A stretch of DNA of 64,000 nt from Neurospora tetraspora (Eukaryota; Ascomycota; Sordariomycetes; Sordariales; Sordariaceae): assembly GCF_033439725.1 (NCBI RefSeq), contig NW_026944383.1:2666001-2730000 (forward strand), given 5' to 3'. Positions 1 to 12,486 of the stretch are shown here, piece after piece. The notes beneath the pieces were generated by a model. The model had not been told where the DNA came from. It saw only the letters and a list, made by a program, of their open reading frames with translations, and did not search any database. Numbering within the stretch: position 1 is the stretch's first letter; the number at the start of each line of letters is the position of its first letter. Made by a program: the position numbers and the translations under genes.

Positions 1-1620
1 CTAAGTAGTTAAAAAAGTATACCAAAAAGCACTAATTGAAAAGATAGCTAGCAGGGCTATTAATATTAACTATATAATCTTTCTAAATAACTAGAAGAAA
101 GTTAAGGAAGTAGGATTTACCCGTAGTAATATTTATAAAGGATAGGAAAAAATTAGCTTATAACTATTTAAATTAAGTACCTTAAATTTATTTTAATAAT
201 AGTATAACTATAATTAATACGTCTTTTTAAATATACCTCTCAATAAGCTTCGTAAAGTTATTAAAGTACGGTAAAAACCTTTATTCCTTAACCGATTTAA
301 GGCTATAACTCTTCGTAAAGTACTACGTACGTTAGAATTACTAGCAATTTAATAATATATTAATAAATATAATTTGACTATTAAAAAAGTCTATAACAAA
401 GCTAGAATTACCCTCAAAGTGTCTATTAATATTTAAAAGCTAGTATATAATTAGCAAGAATACTAGAAGTGCCGTATTGAGGCAGAAACTTAAAAATAGA
501 ACCCTCGTAAATATATCTCCATTAGCGATAGAGCTTATACGAAGGAAGTATTCAATACCAAAGTTATAGTAAGAAGGGTAGTTAATATAGAGGAAGGTTT
601 GAAAGAGACCTAGCAAATTAATATAATTTTTATTAAAAAGGTTGCCCTCGAAGAGAATCCTAGATTTAAATAGTAGCCTCCACGTAAAGAAAAAGGCAAA
701 AAAAAGGCTAAGCCTAATAATACCCCTATCTTTAACGACCACAGCCTTATTTATATAATAAAAGATAACCCTAAATATAATAAAATCTTATTAGTAAAAG
801 AGAAATAGAACGAAACTATTATTGAGAAAGATTATTATACTTTATTTACCAATATAGGCCTTAACTATTCATATTATATACCAGAAATATATACCTTTAA
901 AAAAGTATTACTAAATTAGAATATAACTACCTTTTTCGCAGGCTTTAAAAATAAGGAGGATTTACACTATAAGCTTATAAAGAAGGCTACCCTTCCTAGT
1001 TACTTTAAAGACTTCGTACTTTTTAAGACGTATAATAAAAAGCGGGCTAAGAAAGTTTATAAAGGAAGTTCGTCGTTAATCGAATTTTTTCTCAGTAACG
1101 AAGGTATAAATATATTTAGTAAACTCTTAGCTATACTATGGCAAGCCTATCTAGTAAGTATACAAGTGGTACAAATTGGGCTATTAATATTATACCCTTC
1201 TAGAAAAAAGTCTAAGAAGGGGAAGGAGAAGGCTATTAATACAAACCCTAACGAAGAGGTTGCTATAGCAACTATAATAGTGGCGGGTAAGAAGTTAGAG
1301 GTGCCCGCAAGCTATATAAGGGTGATAATTATTGTAAACGACGATTTTGGTAACGATAAGAATTTATAAGGGGAGGAGGAGGAAGAAGAGGAGTTGGATA
1401 TTATATTATAAGTACGGGCTATAAAGGCTTTATAATACTATAATAATATATTACGATATTTTAAAAATATTTTACTTATATTGCTGAATGTGTACAATTG
1501 AGACGAATAATTTAAATCTTTTACTATCTTTTTTGCTTGTATTTTGGTAGAGAAACGGATTATTGAAGATTCTGACCATTATAGAGCTTGCACGTTACAT
1601 GTAAAAAATCCGACTTTTAG
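1..1620. repeat. AT-rich, RIP-like repeat relic
   Basis: The first 1.6 kb is strongly AT-rich and full of TA dinucleotides, with very few CG-rich stretches, and it changes abruptly to ordinary composition near 1,480-1,620. On the plus strand a decayed reading frame can be followed loosely through about 250-1,370. It has a basic stretch near 690-710 and an acidic tail near 1,370-1,400 (runs of GAG/GAA codons). The frame is broken many times, mainly by TAA and TAG. This is the pattern expected when RIP mutates a duplicated element in Neurospora-type fungi. I do not recognise the element family, and its left end lies outside the window. Confidence 0.7.
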
Positions 1621-2654
1621 AGGGACGAGGAGAGTCGGTTGGCTTGCTATGTAAGCGAGGCCCACATCGACCTAACCGACGAGTACACCTACCACACCTC
1701 AGCTCAGGGCAGATATGCATATGCACCTCAAAAAGCTAGACGACGATCAGGCCTAGACCCGACCGTTTCCCAAAATCTATTTGCTATTCACTCCCATAGC
1801 GTAGTAGCAAGCCCACAGTCGTAGCCATATTCCCCTCTTTCACCTCTCTATCGGTCACTTCTAACCCGATGATCGAGTCTCTCAACTCCGAGTCTCCGAC
1901 AACCTGGAAATTCTAGACCACACAAACACCCAAACGCACCAACGCAAACACAAAACGCAAAAGCCCAACCGTAAAATCTGAGAGGACCAGCTGACATCTC
2001 TGGGAAAGCTTCCCGAAATTCTGTCCGAAAAAGGTTGTTGGGCACTGGCACTGCCATCCGTACGTGACCTGACTGATATTCAGGCGGGCGGGGAGATGAT
2101 GTTTCAACACCGACTGACCGCAAAGGATCTTCGCTTTCACTGCCACTGCCAGCTGTTCAGACTTCAGGCTGTTTGCACCTTTTGGTCTCCTTGTTTTTGT
2201 CGATCACCTACATTTCAGACTTCGGTTAGGACTTCAGCTGAGACTTGTCCCAGTTTGCTTTCTTCCCGTTCTTTGCTTTCTTCACTTTCTTCTCAGTTTT
2301 GTTTTCCAGGCTTCAAGCGGGTGTCAAACGGCCTCGGCAGCCTGACCCAAAACAATAACTGCTCCACTTACCCCGCACGAGGCCTCTCCACTTTGTTTCT
2401 CAAGTTCTCCATTTCCCCGCACTTCTTCCCCGGAGCGGGATGGGGCGTGGTGGGGGCCGGCCGTAGGACCCATGGCTCGGTGGAGCTCGGAGATGTGGAG
2501 TAAGTCGCCGGGGTGAGCTCTCCCGTTGCCTGCATGCTGTCGCCGGCGCAAAGGTGAAGCTATTCCCAATGGTCACACCCAGGGGGAAACGAGTACTACA
2601 GCCAAGTAGTAATAGATACAACGTAAGTACTCAAATTCCACCTCCACCGCTAAA
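1621..2654. other. Gene-free spacer next to the MCC-beta 3' end
   Basis: About 1 kb of normal-composition DNA lies between the AT-rich relic and the stop codon of the minus-strand carboxylase gene. The short open frames on both strands have no recognisable domain and look like chance frames. The part nearest 2,654 should hold the 3' untranslated region and poly(A) signals of that gene. Confidence 0.5.
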
Positions 2655-4542
2655 TTACATCCTAAAAACACCAAACTTTGTCCCCCTAGGCGCCTGCTCA
2701 TTCCTCCCTCCCAACGCCGCCCTCAACCCAAGTCCCAGGTACCTCCTCGTATGCTGCGGCGGGATGACACCATCATCCCACAACCTGGCGCTCGAGAACA
2801 CCGCATCGCTCTCCCTCTCAATCCTATCCTGCAACTCAGGATCCGCCTTGGTGCCCACCGTCTCCATCACCTTGGCCAACTGCTCACTACCCATGACGCC
2901 AATCCTAGCGTTCGGCCACATCCACAGGAACCTGGGGGAGTAAGCCCGTCCGCACATGCCGTAGTTGCCCGCGCCGTAGCTGCCGCCGACGACCACGGTG
3001 AACTTGGGCACGTCCGCGCACGCCACGGCCGTGACCAGCTTGGCGCCGTTCTTGGCGATTCCTTCCCGCTCGGCGTCGCGGCCGACCATGAAGCCCGAGA
3101 TGTTCTGCAGGAAGACAAGCGGGATGCCGCGCTGGGCGCAGAGCTCGATGAAGTGCGCGCCCTTCAAGGCGGAAGAGCTGAAGAGGATGCCGTTGTTAGC
3201 GACGATGCCGACGCGGTGGCCATAGATCTTGGCGAAGCCGGTGACCAGCGTGGTGCCGTAGTCGCGCTTGAACTCGGCAAAGGCGGAGCCGTCCACGATG
3301 CGGGCGATGACCTCGTGGATGGGCAGAGGCTTGCGCAGGTTGGTGGAGGCAATTCCCAAGAGCTCGTCGGCGCTGTAGAGTGGTTCTTCGAATTTCTGCT
3401 CAAAGTCGGCCGGGGTGACGGCGCCCGTGGAGGAGCCGCGGGGCCAGTTGAGATTGGCGATGCTCCGGCGGGCGAGCACGATGGCGTGTGCATCGTCGAC
3501 GGCGAGATAGTCTGTCACACCGGAGACGGAGGAGTGCATGGCGCCGCCGCCGAGCTCTTCGGGGCTGACGACCTCGCCGGTGGCGGCCTTGACCAGAGGT
3601 GGGCCGGCAAGGAAGATGTGACCCTGCTCTTGGACGATGATGCTCTCGTCGGACATGGCGGGGACGTAGGCGCCACCGGCGGTGCAGGGGCCCATGACCA
3701 CGGCGATCTGGGGGATCCCTTGGGACGACATGCGGGCTTGGTTGAAGAAGATGCGACCGAAGTGTTCGCGGTCGGGGAAGACGTCGGACTGGTGAGGAAG
3801 GTTGGCGCCGCCCGAGTCGACCAGGTAGATGCAACTGTTGGTCATCTATGTCAGTAACTGTCCATCAAGATAAAACAAGGAGGACAAAAACTCACGGAAG
3901 GTTATTCTCCTTGGCAACCTCCTGCGCCCTCAAGTGCTTCTTGACAGTAATGGGATAATAAGTGCCACCCTTGACCGTGCTATCGTTGGCGACGATAACG
4001 CAAGTGACGCCCTCAACCACACCCACACCCGTGATGATGCCACCGGCGGGCACGTCTGCCTCGGGGTAGAGTTCGTGGCCAGCCAGGGGAGAAAGCTCCA
4101 AGAATGTTGTGCCAGGATCAATCAAAGCCGTGATGCGATCGCGCGGGAGCATCTTCTTGCGCAAAAGGTGCTTCTCGCGCGCCTTCTGGGGACCGCCCTG
4201 GTGAACCTTGCGGGTGAGCTCTTCTAGGCGGGCCATGGCCTCGCCCATGAGGCGTTCGTTCTCCTTGAACTCGGGGGAGTCGGTGTCGACATCGGACTTG
4301 AGGACGGAGATGGCATTGGCTTGGTGGGGAGTCGTGAAAGTTGCGACCGAGCGTCGTTGTTGGTGGAGGAGGTTTTGTTGACGTTGTGATTGTTGTTGTT
4401 GCTGCTGGTTGCTGTGGAGGAGGAGCCCGAGATTGCGGGGATGCAGGGGTAAATTGGCGGATCGTGGGGATGTGGAGGCAGTTCTGGACAATTGCCTGGA
4501 GAAGAGGAGAGCCTCTCTCCTGCTGGCGGACGAGAAGGACAT
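2655..4542 (-). CDS. mccB: Methylcrotonyl-CoA carboxylase beta subunit (mitochondrial)
   Basis: Carboxyltransferase subunit of 3-methylcrotonyl-CoA carboxylase, the biotin enzyme of mitochondrial leucine breakdown. Two exons are supported: 4542-3896 and 3834-2655. The 61-base intron (3895-3835) has GTGAGT at its donor and CAG at its acceptor. The product is 608 residues, usual for the family. I chose ATG 4542 (context ACCATGT) rather than an in-frame ATG 16 codons upstream, because it begins an Arg/Ser-rich leader ([20 protein letters not shown]) typical of mitochondrial targeting. Carboxyltransferase signatures are visible: [13 protein letters not shown] at the splice junction, [34 protein letters not shown] and the C-terminal FGVFRM. 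Propionyl- and acetyl-CoA carboxylases are relatives, but FGVFRM and the divergent isovaleryl-CoA dehydrogenase neighbour favour MCC-beta. The biotin-bearing alpha subunit is not in the window. Confidence 0.95.
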
Positions 4543-5167
4543 GGTGATTGATGGTGTTTTACTTGGGATTACAAACTCGACAACGTACAAGAACGACGGG
4601 AAGGGAGGAAAGCAACAAGAAACAAGTGAAAAAGATGTTCACGACAACTTCCTTCCAACTCCGCCGCGCCCAGCCGAAGTCCTTGGTCTAACTTGAGCCG
4701 CTATCATCTCAGAAACGGTAAAAGGCCATTCAGATCTCGGCATTGGCACCGTCTGACGTACCCCTCACGGTCTTGTGAATCTCAATGCCCAGCTTCGATC
4801 TAGCCAATCACAACAAGGAATCACTAACAAGCTCGTCAAAGACCGAGGCAAGCCGTCGCCAACCGTCCACTTTCAATAGAACACAAGGGTAACATTTACC
4901 ATCGAAGACTGCCGCGGCTCTGGCTAGATGCGGTATGTTTGGAACAGAAGTTAGCGCTGGTTGGTGTAATTCGAGACTGGCCATTGTTAGTGGATGGCGA
5001 GGGGATGGGGGATTGCACAAGAGAAAGGACGAACTGAGATCATCCCGATTCGATTGCAACTGAACTTTTCTTCTTCTTTTTCTCTCCTTTTTTTCTCCCT
5101 TCCTTTGCTCCTCTAAGAATTCATTTCTTTTCGATTGCTATCATCACCAAGTAAACAAACCCGCAAA
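4543..5167. promoter_or_regulatory. Shared divergent promoter of mccB and ivd
   Basis: This 625-base interval separates the two divergent start codons of consecutive leucine-pathway genes, so it must hold both promoters. A CCAAT box lies at about 4,804-4,808 (within AGCCAATCAC). A CCGCGG palindrome near 4,909, made of back-to-back CCG/CGG half-sites, is a candidate Zn2Cys6 site. A pyrimidine-rich leader of CTTCTT/TTTCT runs precedes the plus-strand ATG. The factor that binds here is not shown by the sequence. Confidence 0.6.
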
Positions 5168-6577
5168 ATGTCCACCCAAGGTCTCTCCCGCGCCTTTGCG
5201 CGCTCCACCCCCAGAATCCCCACGATTTCAAGGGTTCCCCGCCAATTGCGACCCCACAGCACTTACACGGCTTCGACCACCTCCTCCATCACAACACCAC
5301 GGCGCCCATCACCATTCTCACGACACCAGACAACCGTGACTCCCATTGCTGTCCAACGCCGCAATGCCTCCCACAACAAACACCCCTCGGGCTTCACTCC
5401 CCCCTCCCCCACCGACCTCTCCGAGCTCCGCGAGCGCGTCCAAGAATTCGTCCGGCGCTCTCTCCCCGAGACCCTCGCCGCCGAAACCGACAAATCCAAC
5501 GCCTTCCCTTCTCACATGTGGCAAGCCCTGGGCGACGCCGGTCTTTTGGGAATCACAGCCGACGAAGCCTACGGCGGCCTGTCGATGGGGTACCAAGCGC
5601 ACTGCATCGTGATGGAGGAACTCTCCCGCGCTTCGGGTTCCATTGCCCTTTCGTATGCCGCGCATTCACAGCTTTGTGTCAACCAGTTGAGTTTGAACGG
5701 AAACGCTGAGCAAAAGGAGAAGTACCTGCCTGGATTGATTTCCGGAGAAAAGGTCGGTGCGTTGGCGATGAGTGAGAGCGGGAGTGGCAGTGATGTTGTC
5801 AGCATGCGGACGACGGCCAAGAAGGTGGATGGGGGTTACGTGTTGAATGGAAGCAAGATGTGGATCACCAATGGCCCGGATGCGGACGTGATTGTGGTGT
5901 ATGCCAAGACGGAGCCGGATGCTGGAAGCAAGGGAATCACGGCTTTCATCGTTGAGACGAAGAAGGACGGGCAGAAGGCGGAAGGGTTCGAGTGCTTGAG
6001 GAAGCTGGACAAGATGGGCATGCGCGGGTCGAACACCGGTGAGTTGGTGTTTGAGAATGTGTTTGTGCCCGAGGAGAATGTGCTGGGCAAGGTCAATGGG
6101 GGCGTGAAGGTGTTGATGGAGGGCTTGGATCTGGAGAGGCTGGTGCTGAGCGCGGGACCCCTGGGTCTGATGCAGGCGGCGCTGGACGTTGCCTTGCCGT
6201 ATGCTCACTCGAGGAAGCAGTTCGGTACCCCGATTGCTCAGTTTCAGCTGTTGCAGGGCAAGTTGGCGGATATGTATACCAAGTTGCAGGCGTCGAGGGC
6301 GTACACGTACGCGACGGCCAAGACGGTTGATGAGCAAGGGATTATCAGGACGCAGGACTGTGCTGGTGCTATCTTGTATGCGGCGGAGAGGGCGACGGAG
6401 GTCGCTCTTGATGCTATTCAGATCTTGGGTGGCATGGGCTACATGGAGGAGATGCCGGTGTCGAGGATCATGAGGGATGCCAAGTTGTATGAGATTGGCG
6501 CGGGCACTTCGGAAGTGAGGAGGATGGTTATTGGAAGGGCTTTCAACAAGGAGTATGCCCACTTGGCCAAGAACTAG
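5168..6577 (+). CDS. ivd: Isovaleryl-CoA dehydrogenase (mitochondrial)
   Basis: FAD-dependent acyl-CoA dehydrogenase that oxidises isovaleryl-CoA to 3-methylcrotonyl-CoA, the substrate of the neighbouring carboxylase. It passes electrons to ETF in the mitochondrial matrix. Single exon, 469 residues. ATG 5168 is the first ATG in the frame (context AAAATGTCC) and opens a basic, Ser/Thr-rich leader of roughly 70 residues suited to mitochondrial import. Visible ACAD motifs are [17 protein letters not shown] and [12 protein letters not shown] (FAD and substrate binding), [10 protein letters not shown] (the Glu matches the unusual catalytic Glu position of IVD), [20 protein letters not shown], and the C-terminal [20 protein letters not shown] followed by [12 protein letters not shown]. 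The Glu position and the MCC-beta neighbour favour IVD over other short-chain dehydrogenases. Confidence 0.95.
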   Translation: MSTQGLSRAFARSTPRIPTISRVPRQLRPHSTYTASTTSSITTPRRPSPFSRHQTTVTPIAVQRRNASHNKHPSGFTPPSPTDLSELRERVQEFVRRSLPETLAAETDKSNAFPSHMWQALGDAGLLGITADEAYGGLSMGYQAHCIVMEELSRASGSIALSYAAHSQLCVNQLSLNGNAEQKEKYLPGLISGEKVGALAMSESGSGSDVVSMRTTAKKVDGGYVLNGSKMWITNGPDADVIVVYAKTEPDAGSKGITAFIVETKKDGQKAEGFECLRKLDKMGMRGSNTGELVFENVFVPEENVLGKVNGGVKVLMEGLDLERLVLSAGPLGLMQAALDVALPYAHSRKQFGTPIAQFQLLQGKLADMYTKLQASRAYTYATAKTVDEQGIIRTQDCAGAILYAAERATEVALDAIQILGGMGYMEEMPVSRIMRDAKLYEIGAGTSEVRRMVIGRAFNKEYAHLAKN

Positions 6578-9500
6578 ACTGTATCTAGGAGATTATCATT
6601 AGACCGGCAATGACATTGGATACCTCTATGGATAAGCAAGTGCCTTTGAAGATGGTTTTTCGTTGCCATTTGACTTTGTGTCTCTATGTCACCAGCCTCA
6701 GGTAGAGAAGCCATCGGGGTGCCCTTTTAGAGATATTGCTTCGACTCTTCTTCGTCTCAGTTCTCCGTGACCATTTCTCATTCACCGTTGGATTTCTAGA
6801 CCTGACGGGTAATTCGTTCTAGATGCTCGAATATCATGGAGATCCCCCATGTTTACCCTTCATTCTAATCAAGTCATCTGAGACGATCTCCTCCCGATTC
6901 CTCTCGCTATGCTTACCGCTCGCTACGAGTTTCCTACTCTTGTCTCATCTGCTTCTTGACCAAGCCCCTACCCTTGCTGGCTCTCACCTTGACCTCGTCC
7001 GCTAATCTCTAGTTGCCGTTAAAAAAAACGTGGAGATTTCCCCTTCCCGCCATTTGCATTTCCATATCCGCGGGTCTTAGCCAAGGCTTGTGACAAATAT
7101 CTGGGCCAGGAGCCAGTGACGACGTCGAGACCGAAATCCAGATCACAGACGACATAACATGATCTCCGCACCGACAATTCCAGCTTACATCACTTTTGTG
7201 GACACCGACATTTCCAGCTTTTCCAACTCTCAAGAAAACAAAGCAGCGTAACCGAGCCGCGCTCGGTTTGGCGGTGTGCTGCGCAGGAGGAAAGACACAG
7301 TATGGCACGGGATGGAATTGGTGTCTGGATGTAAACCCCAACGGACGCCTCTGATAGGATCTCCCAGATATGCGAGAGAAGCAATTCACAAGTAGCGAGG
7401 GCTGGAAGATAGGCCGGTGGCGAAAGCCTGAACGTCTTTTCGAGCCGGAGATATGTAAATGTAAGGCAAGTGTCGTTATCGTGAAACCAGATGGCTGAGA
7501 AGGTTGGTTTGGATGGTATGTCACGTTGTCTCTCCATCTCCCCCGCCTTTTTTAAACCACGTCTTGGTCTTTTGCGGCTCATGACTTACAGCCCAGTGAC
7601 CGTTGTTAATAGGCAGAAAATCCGTCTTATGAAAAGTTGATGTTGCGAGGTTCCCGCGTGCTTGGCTGATCATATTATGCCGGAGTCAGTCCTTTTCCAA
7701 CCAATGGACCGGATTCGTGTGGTTGAAACGAGGTGTGGTTGGGTATGGTTGTGTTTTCTGACCCTTGGGTCTGTGATCTAGGTCACACGACCCGTGACCG
7801 TCCCGTGAGTGGTGGCCGTCTCGACCCGTTACCCGCTGGGTGGAAGGAAGGGAAACGTGCCCGTCTCCGTCCCTCCCCGCAAACGGCAGATCAGTTATCA
7901 GAGAGTGCGGCTGCAGTTATCCAAAGCGCAACTTGCCAGATAACCAAACAGCTTGTTTGTTGTCGTGAAGGGCCAGGCCGCTATGTAGACATACATGATT
8001 TGTTGCACTTTGTGCTACGACTTGTAAGTCAGCTGGGCGAGACAAGACGGGAAAGGATACGAGATGACATGTCTTGGGCCACCCCGTTGGACAGTCCCGT
8101 GGTAGAGGAAAGGACGATTTGACTGATAATGAAGCCGAGAAAGGAAGGCTGGTCGTTGTGAGAGGCACTTGTTGGTAGCTGGCTGTGGGTGACAAATGAA
8201 AGTCTAGCCGCCAGGGACCGGGCGTATTCTAGACTGAACGTAACAGAAGGCTTTTGGTGTGGCAGGCTGTTACCGCTATAGGGAGGTGATGCTTCAGTGG
8301 TATAACACAACTTAATGTTAGAGGGACGAGGGAGAGTGTGGGGGTTGTACTCATAACTTCCACTTCAACCTCGTAGGCTATAGGCAAATCAGTGATACAG
8401 GCTACTGCCGGTGGACCGTGATGAGCCCGGTCTGTAACCCACGTATCTTGTTCTGCCAAAGTTACATCGATCCCGGGACCTTGAGAAGCCGGGTGTTGGA
8501 TGGTTACCGAGCTCAGGTCGGTGTTGTACCGAAAATGGGCATCTTCTCCCTCGAGTGGCGGCTTGATATCCGAAGGGAGGAAGAAGTGGAACTGGAGGGG
8601 CGCGAGGAGGGAGTAGAGCTGAGCTAGAAACATCTTATCTCGTTTGTGATCCCATCAAGGGGACAAAGAAAGGGAAAGGACCAATGCCCCATTCCTTCTT
8701 TCACAGGAACTGAGGAAAGACTCGAGAGGTGACAAAGTGCAAGAGTGAGAACCCGGATGGCCAGTGTTCAGGGTTACGTACCAGGTTGCCCAGGGAGCTA
8801 GGGTTACAGCAGCTATAGTAGGCCCCTGTCACAAGTCAGGGCAGTTGATCTGTCACCTGCCACCTCAACTCCTCGGGGCCCGGGGGTTTGTGTCGGCATG
8901 TGCCATGTGGGGATATCTTGGTGTTTGGGAAACATGGGATTTCATCCCCCGTGTCGCGTTGGGACTTGGGAAGAATTGGAAATGCTGTGATGAATGAATG
9001 CACGGTGAGATGGGTGAAAGAGAGAAGAGGAACAACCGGATCTCCACCTCATCTGCATTTGTCTAGAACCACTGGGTGGTGGAGCCGGGGTCTCGGTATT
9101 TCAATATCTGTCATGACACTAACAGTTAAACTATACGATTAGCAGGGATTCTGTTAGTGCTTAGTGTTCCCGTGGGGCGTGCCCAGCGCACCGAGCGCAC
9201 CTCCCCTGTCTTCAGTTCAACCTTGCACTTTCCGCATCATCAGTCACCTCCAAGGTACGTAGCCGAGCATCAGTCCAGGCCCCAGATCCTGGAGCCCCAG
9301 CGCAGCAGACGTGCCTTCCCTAGACGAAACACATGATGCCGATTTGAGATTGTGCTTGCCTTCTTCCACTTGCTCAGATCCATAACCGCACCAGCTTCCC
9401 CTCGTCCTCTGGACCGACTTTGTTGGACTTTTCACACTTTTTTCAACCTGTCTATACACACCAGAACATCTCCGCACCCGGAATATCTTGTACACGCCAA

Positions 9501-10510
9501 CACATAACACCAACTTGGAAGCACGCGGCGCCCTCGCAGCCTAACGACAGTACAGTTAGTGGTCGGGTTGATATGACCCGGACATGTACTTACCTCTAGC
9601 ACCCCCTCTTCGAAACCGCGCCCAAGACTTGTGTCTCAGCTTTACCTTGATTATTCCCCCGGGTTGCCTAGGGTACTGTCCGGCGTCTGCCCGCCTCACA
9701 GAGACAGACACACACTTGCATTGGTACGTGATGTTCGCGTGCCACGGCCCCCCGTCACCGCACTACACTATTCCTGCAAATAAGCAAATTCCCTACACTG
9801 CCTGGCTGAGCTGGCAGCCCCCAGGCCCCAAGCCTTCGGAGCATCGAGGGTTTATCAGTTGCGGTGCGGTACTAGCTCCCACTTGTCTTAAGCCCAACTC
9901 GATCGTCACCGCCAGGGCAGCTACCTTGTCAGCCTGCCTCGAGTTGTTGCCAGTGCTGCGAATGTGGGTGTATAGGTGTGGGTGTGGACATCGGGCACTT
10001 GGCCTGCAAAAGTACGAGACTCCGAGAGCATGAAGCAGTGGTGCTGTGCTGTGCTCAGACTCACAGTCTATGTCCATGTCCATGTCCATGTCCATGTCCA
10101 TGTCCATGTCCAGGTCCCAAAACATGAGAAAACACGCCCCCCGTCGTTGTCGTTGTTCCTGCTTCTTCTCAACTTCCACTTCTTCCTAACCTTTTTCGGC
10201 TGGTCTCCTGCTGCCCTGTTCGCGTTTATCCGTCTGTTTGCTACCTTGCGCTTGCCTAACCATCTTGCTCACGCCTCGTGCTCCAACCGTAACTGTTTGC
10301 GTGTTTTCTGACTTCTTTCCTTCAGAAACCCCAAACCTCCCCCCTGGACATCCTCCGTCACTTGTCCCTCCTCCCCAAGCAGTCTTTCATGGATCTGCTA
10401 CCTTAGTGTCGATATCTACAAAAGAAACCGGCAGCTTTGGCTTGTAAGCAATGGTCGTCGGGCTACCCTGAGGTGCCCGTCGTCCTTTGCGCCCGTCTTG
10501 TCTTTCAGCC
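6578..10510. other. 3.9 kb without a recognisable gene
   Basis: I see no open frame here with a known domain, and none joins convincingly across introns. It holds the 3' end of the ivd transcript and the upstream region of the DUF1752-type gene, plus a hexamer microsatellite near 10,070. Pyrimidine-rich stretches near 10,140-10,400 suggest a leader or promoter for the gene at 10,511. A non-coding transcript cannot be excluded. Confidence 0.4.
10070..10111 (+). repeat. Hexamer microsatellite, (ATGTCC)n
   Basis: Seven uninterrupted copies of ATGTCC. The repeat would read Val-His or Met-Ser/Met-Asp type dipeptides, but no supported gene covers it. It lies about 400 bases upstream of the DUF1752-type gene and should vary in length between strains. 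Confidence 0.9.
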
Positions 10511-12486
10511 ATGGACTTGGTACTGCCGCAAGGCATCATTATTAACGCCAGTGAGGTCTATACTCAACTAGCTAGTTTATCGGTCGTTTCCTCAGAGGTA
10601 ATATGGCATTACTGGAACGGTCAGACTTCAACTCATACCAACATTTGCCCCCAGCATCTGGCTAATGCGCATCTTCAGCATACACGGTGATCTCCAAGAA
10701 ACTTGGTGGTGATCCCACTCACCTCCGCCTAGAGAACTTTTGGTGGCATGTTTGGGGCAGCAATAGGAGGAAGCTTTCCGGTCCCACTCTCGCCAGGCTC
10801 TTTCAAGACATCTCGACCGGTCCAACAGATGTGCCTCTCGTGGTCCCAAAGAGAAGTCGTGAGATACTAGAGGTGGGTGATTCTCTTGACAAGTAATAGG
10901 GTCGAAAGATACTAATTTATCCTCAGAGATCCAAGGCCCTCCTGGAGCAGATTAACGCAAACGGACATGAGTCGGCATCCACACAACAACAGGAGGAGAA
11001 CAAGGTAGATGACCATGATGTTATGGTCAAAATGAAAGCGCCAACCCCATCTTCCTCAAGGCCACCTCCGCCACACCCGATCCTGAAAAAGCATAGCGCT
11101 CCCGTACCAGGACCTCGACATACTGCCAGATTCGCTTCACCACTACGCGCCGGAGAGGGTGAATCTAAAGGAGGTGCCATAATGTCCATCACCAAGGTCG
11201 TGCCAGAGCCGTCAACAATGCCGCCTCCGCCATCACCGACTGCGAAAAAGACAAAAACAACAGCAGAATCTCCAACGACCATGAAACCTCCGCCGCTTCC
11301 ATCGACAGAAAAGCTCGAGAAGCCCACCGCGCAGTTACCGACTGCGCCTTCAGGTGGCAAAGCTAGCAAGCCTGTAGCCGCCCGAAAAAGGGTCATGGCG
11401 ACTACAAAATCAGCCAAAAGACGGCCGGTAATGCCACGTAGGACAAGTTCACAGTCATCAACTGCATCTAATATCCAACAGCGTATGGTGCCGGCGACAG
11501 CGGACCAGTCTTATCAAGGTACTCGGTCGTCAACTGTAGAGGAAGAGCCCTTCCAGGAGTCTCCCCCCTCGGTTGCAGTTGCGTCCCCAGCTTCGACCTT
11601 GGTAGATTCACTCTCAGAGGTCCCAGTCCCAAAGGCAGCAGAAATTTTGGTCCCAGAGGCAGCAGAAGTTTTGGTCCCAGAGGCAGCAGAGGTCCCGGTC
11701 CCAACGCCAGTAGATCAGTCCTCCCGGAGCTCGAAAGGTGGCTCAGCATCGTCCCAAGACGAGCAAAGGATCCCGAGTGCTAAGGCAGCCGGGAAGAGGC
11801 CGGCAAGGCCCACTCAAAGATCTTCCTCCGGGGGCATTCTACCAGTAACTATCGGCTCCCAAGAGCGGCGACCATTGTTCGTTAGTTCCGGATTCTTGCC
11901 TGCCCGGTCTCCCAGCTTATCTCGTAGTGAGCGGAATGTTCCGACGACACAGGAGGCTACGAAGAGGAACAGCGTGGAAAAGAAGCCACGTCGTGCGCCT
12001 GTTGCTGGGTTCGTGGCTGATCATGATATTGGAAGTGACACGCCCTCACCAGCAAGAACACGCACCACACGTGTCACCGAAGACCCTATAGTTGGTTCAC
12101 CTCGGCCGCCACCCAGAGTCCCGTTGTTTTCTCAAAGGATGTCAGGGGAGCTCCCCTACTCATCACCACACGCAATGTCTCACAGGCTTTCCGGCGAGAT
12201 TCCTAATGTACAGGCCTTGACCGAGGAACCCACAACACAGGTGTCCGACACCACTGTCCAGGGGCAGTTCGACTCCGACGTGATAGCAACATCGTCTTTG
12301 GTTGAAGCCCGAGATATACCTGACTTTGTGTCGCGCCGGTCGAGGCCTTCGCCATCGCTTCTCCAAGAAGCGTTCTCCCCAACACCTCCCAGCACTACTC
12401 CAACGATTCCCTTTGGCAGATCGAAGAGCCAACTCACGCTACTGTTGGCAAAGGATAATCACAGGAAGGTGAAGGAAACCCGTTAG
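10511..12486 (+). CDS. DUF1752/DUF3295-type protein with AreA-like N-terminal motif
   Basis: I infer three exons: 10511-10550, 10679-10872 and 10927-12486, giving 597 residues. Intron 1 (10551-10678) uses GTGAGG...CAG with a CTAAT branch site. Intron 2 (10873-10926) uses GTGGGT...CAG with a perfect TACTAAT. The joined N-terminus (MDLVLPQGIIINA, then HLRLENFWWHVWGS and LSGPTLARLFQDIS) matches the fungal DUF1752 motif, which resembles the N-terminus of the nitrogen regulator AreA. The rest is Ser/Pro/Ala-rich and probably disordered, with a short VPEAAEV-type repeat near 11,620-11,710 and the family C-terminal motif GRSKSQLTLLLAKD. There is no GATA zinc finger, so it is not AreA itself. Molecular function is unknown. 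The first exon (40 bases) is the least certain part. The stop at 12,484 is followed by an open in-frame extension. Confidence 0.75.

Noticed and set aside
2751-3857. Long plus-strand frame opposite the MCC-beta gene
   Set aside because: It is a shadow of the GC-rich third-position bias of the real minus-strand gene and has no domain.
5666-6562. Minus-strand frame of 298 codons under ivd
   Set aside because: Antisense shadow of the dehydrogenase gene with no recognisable motif.
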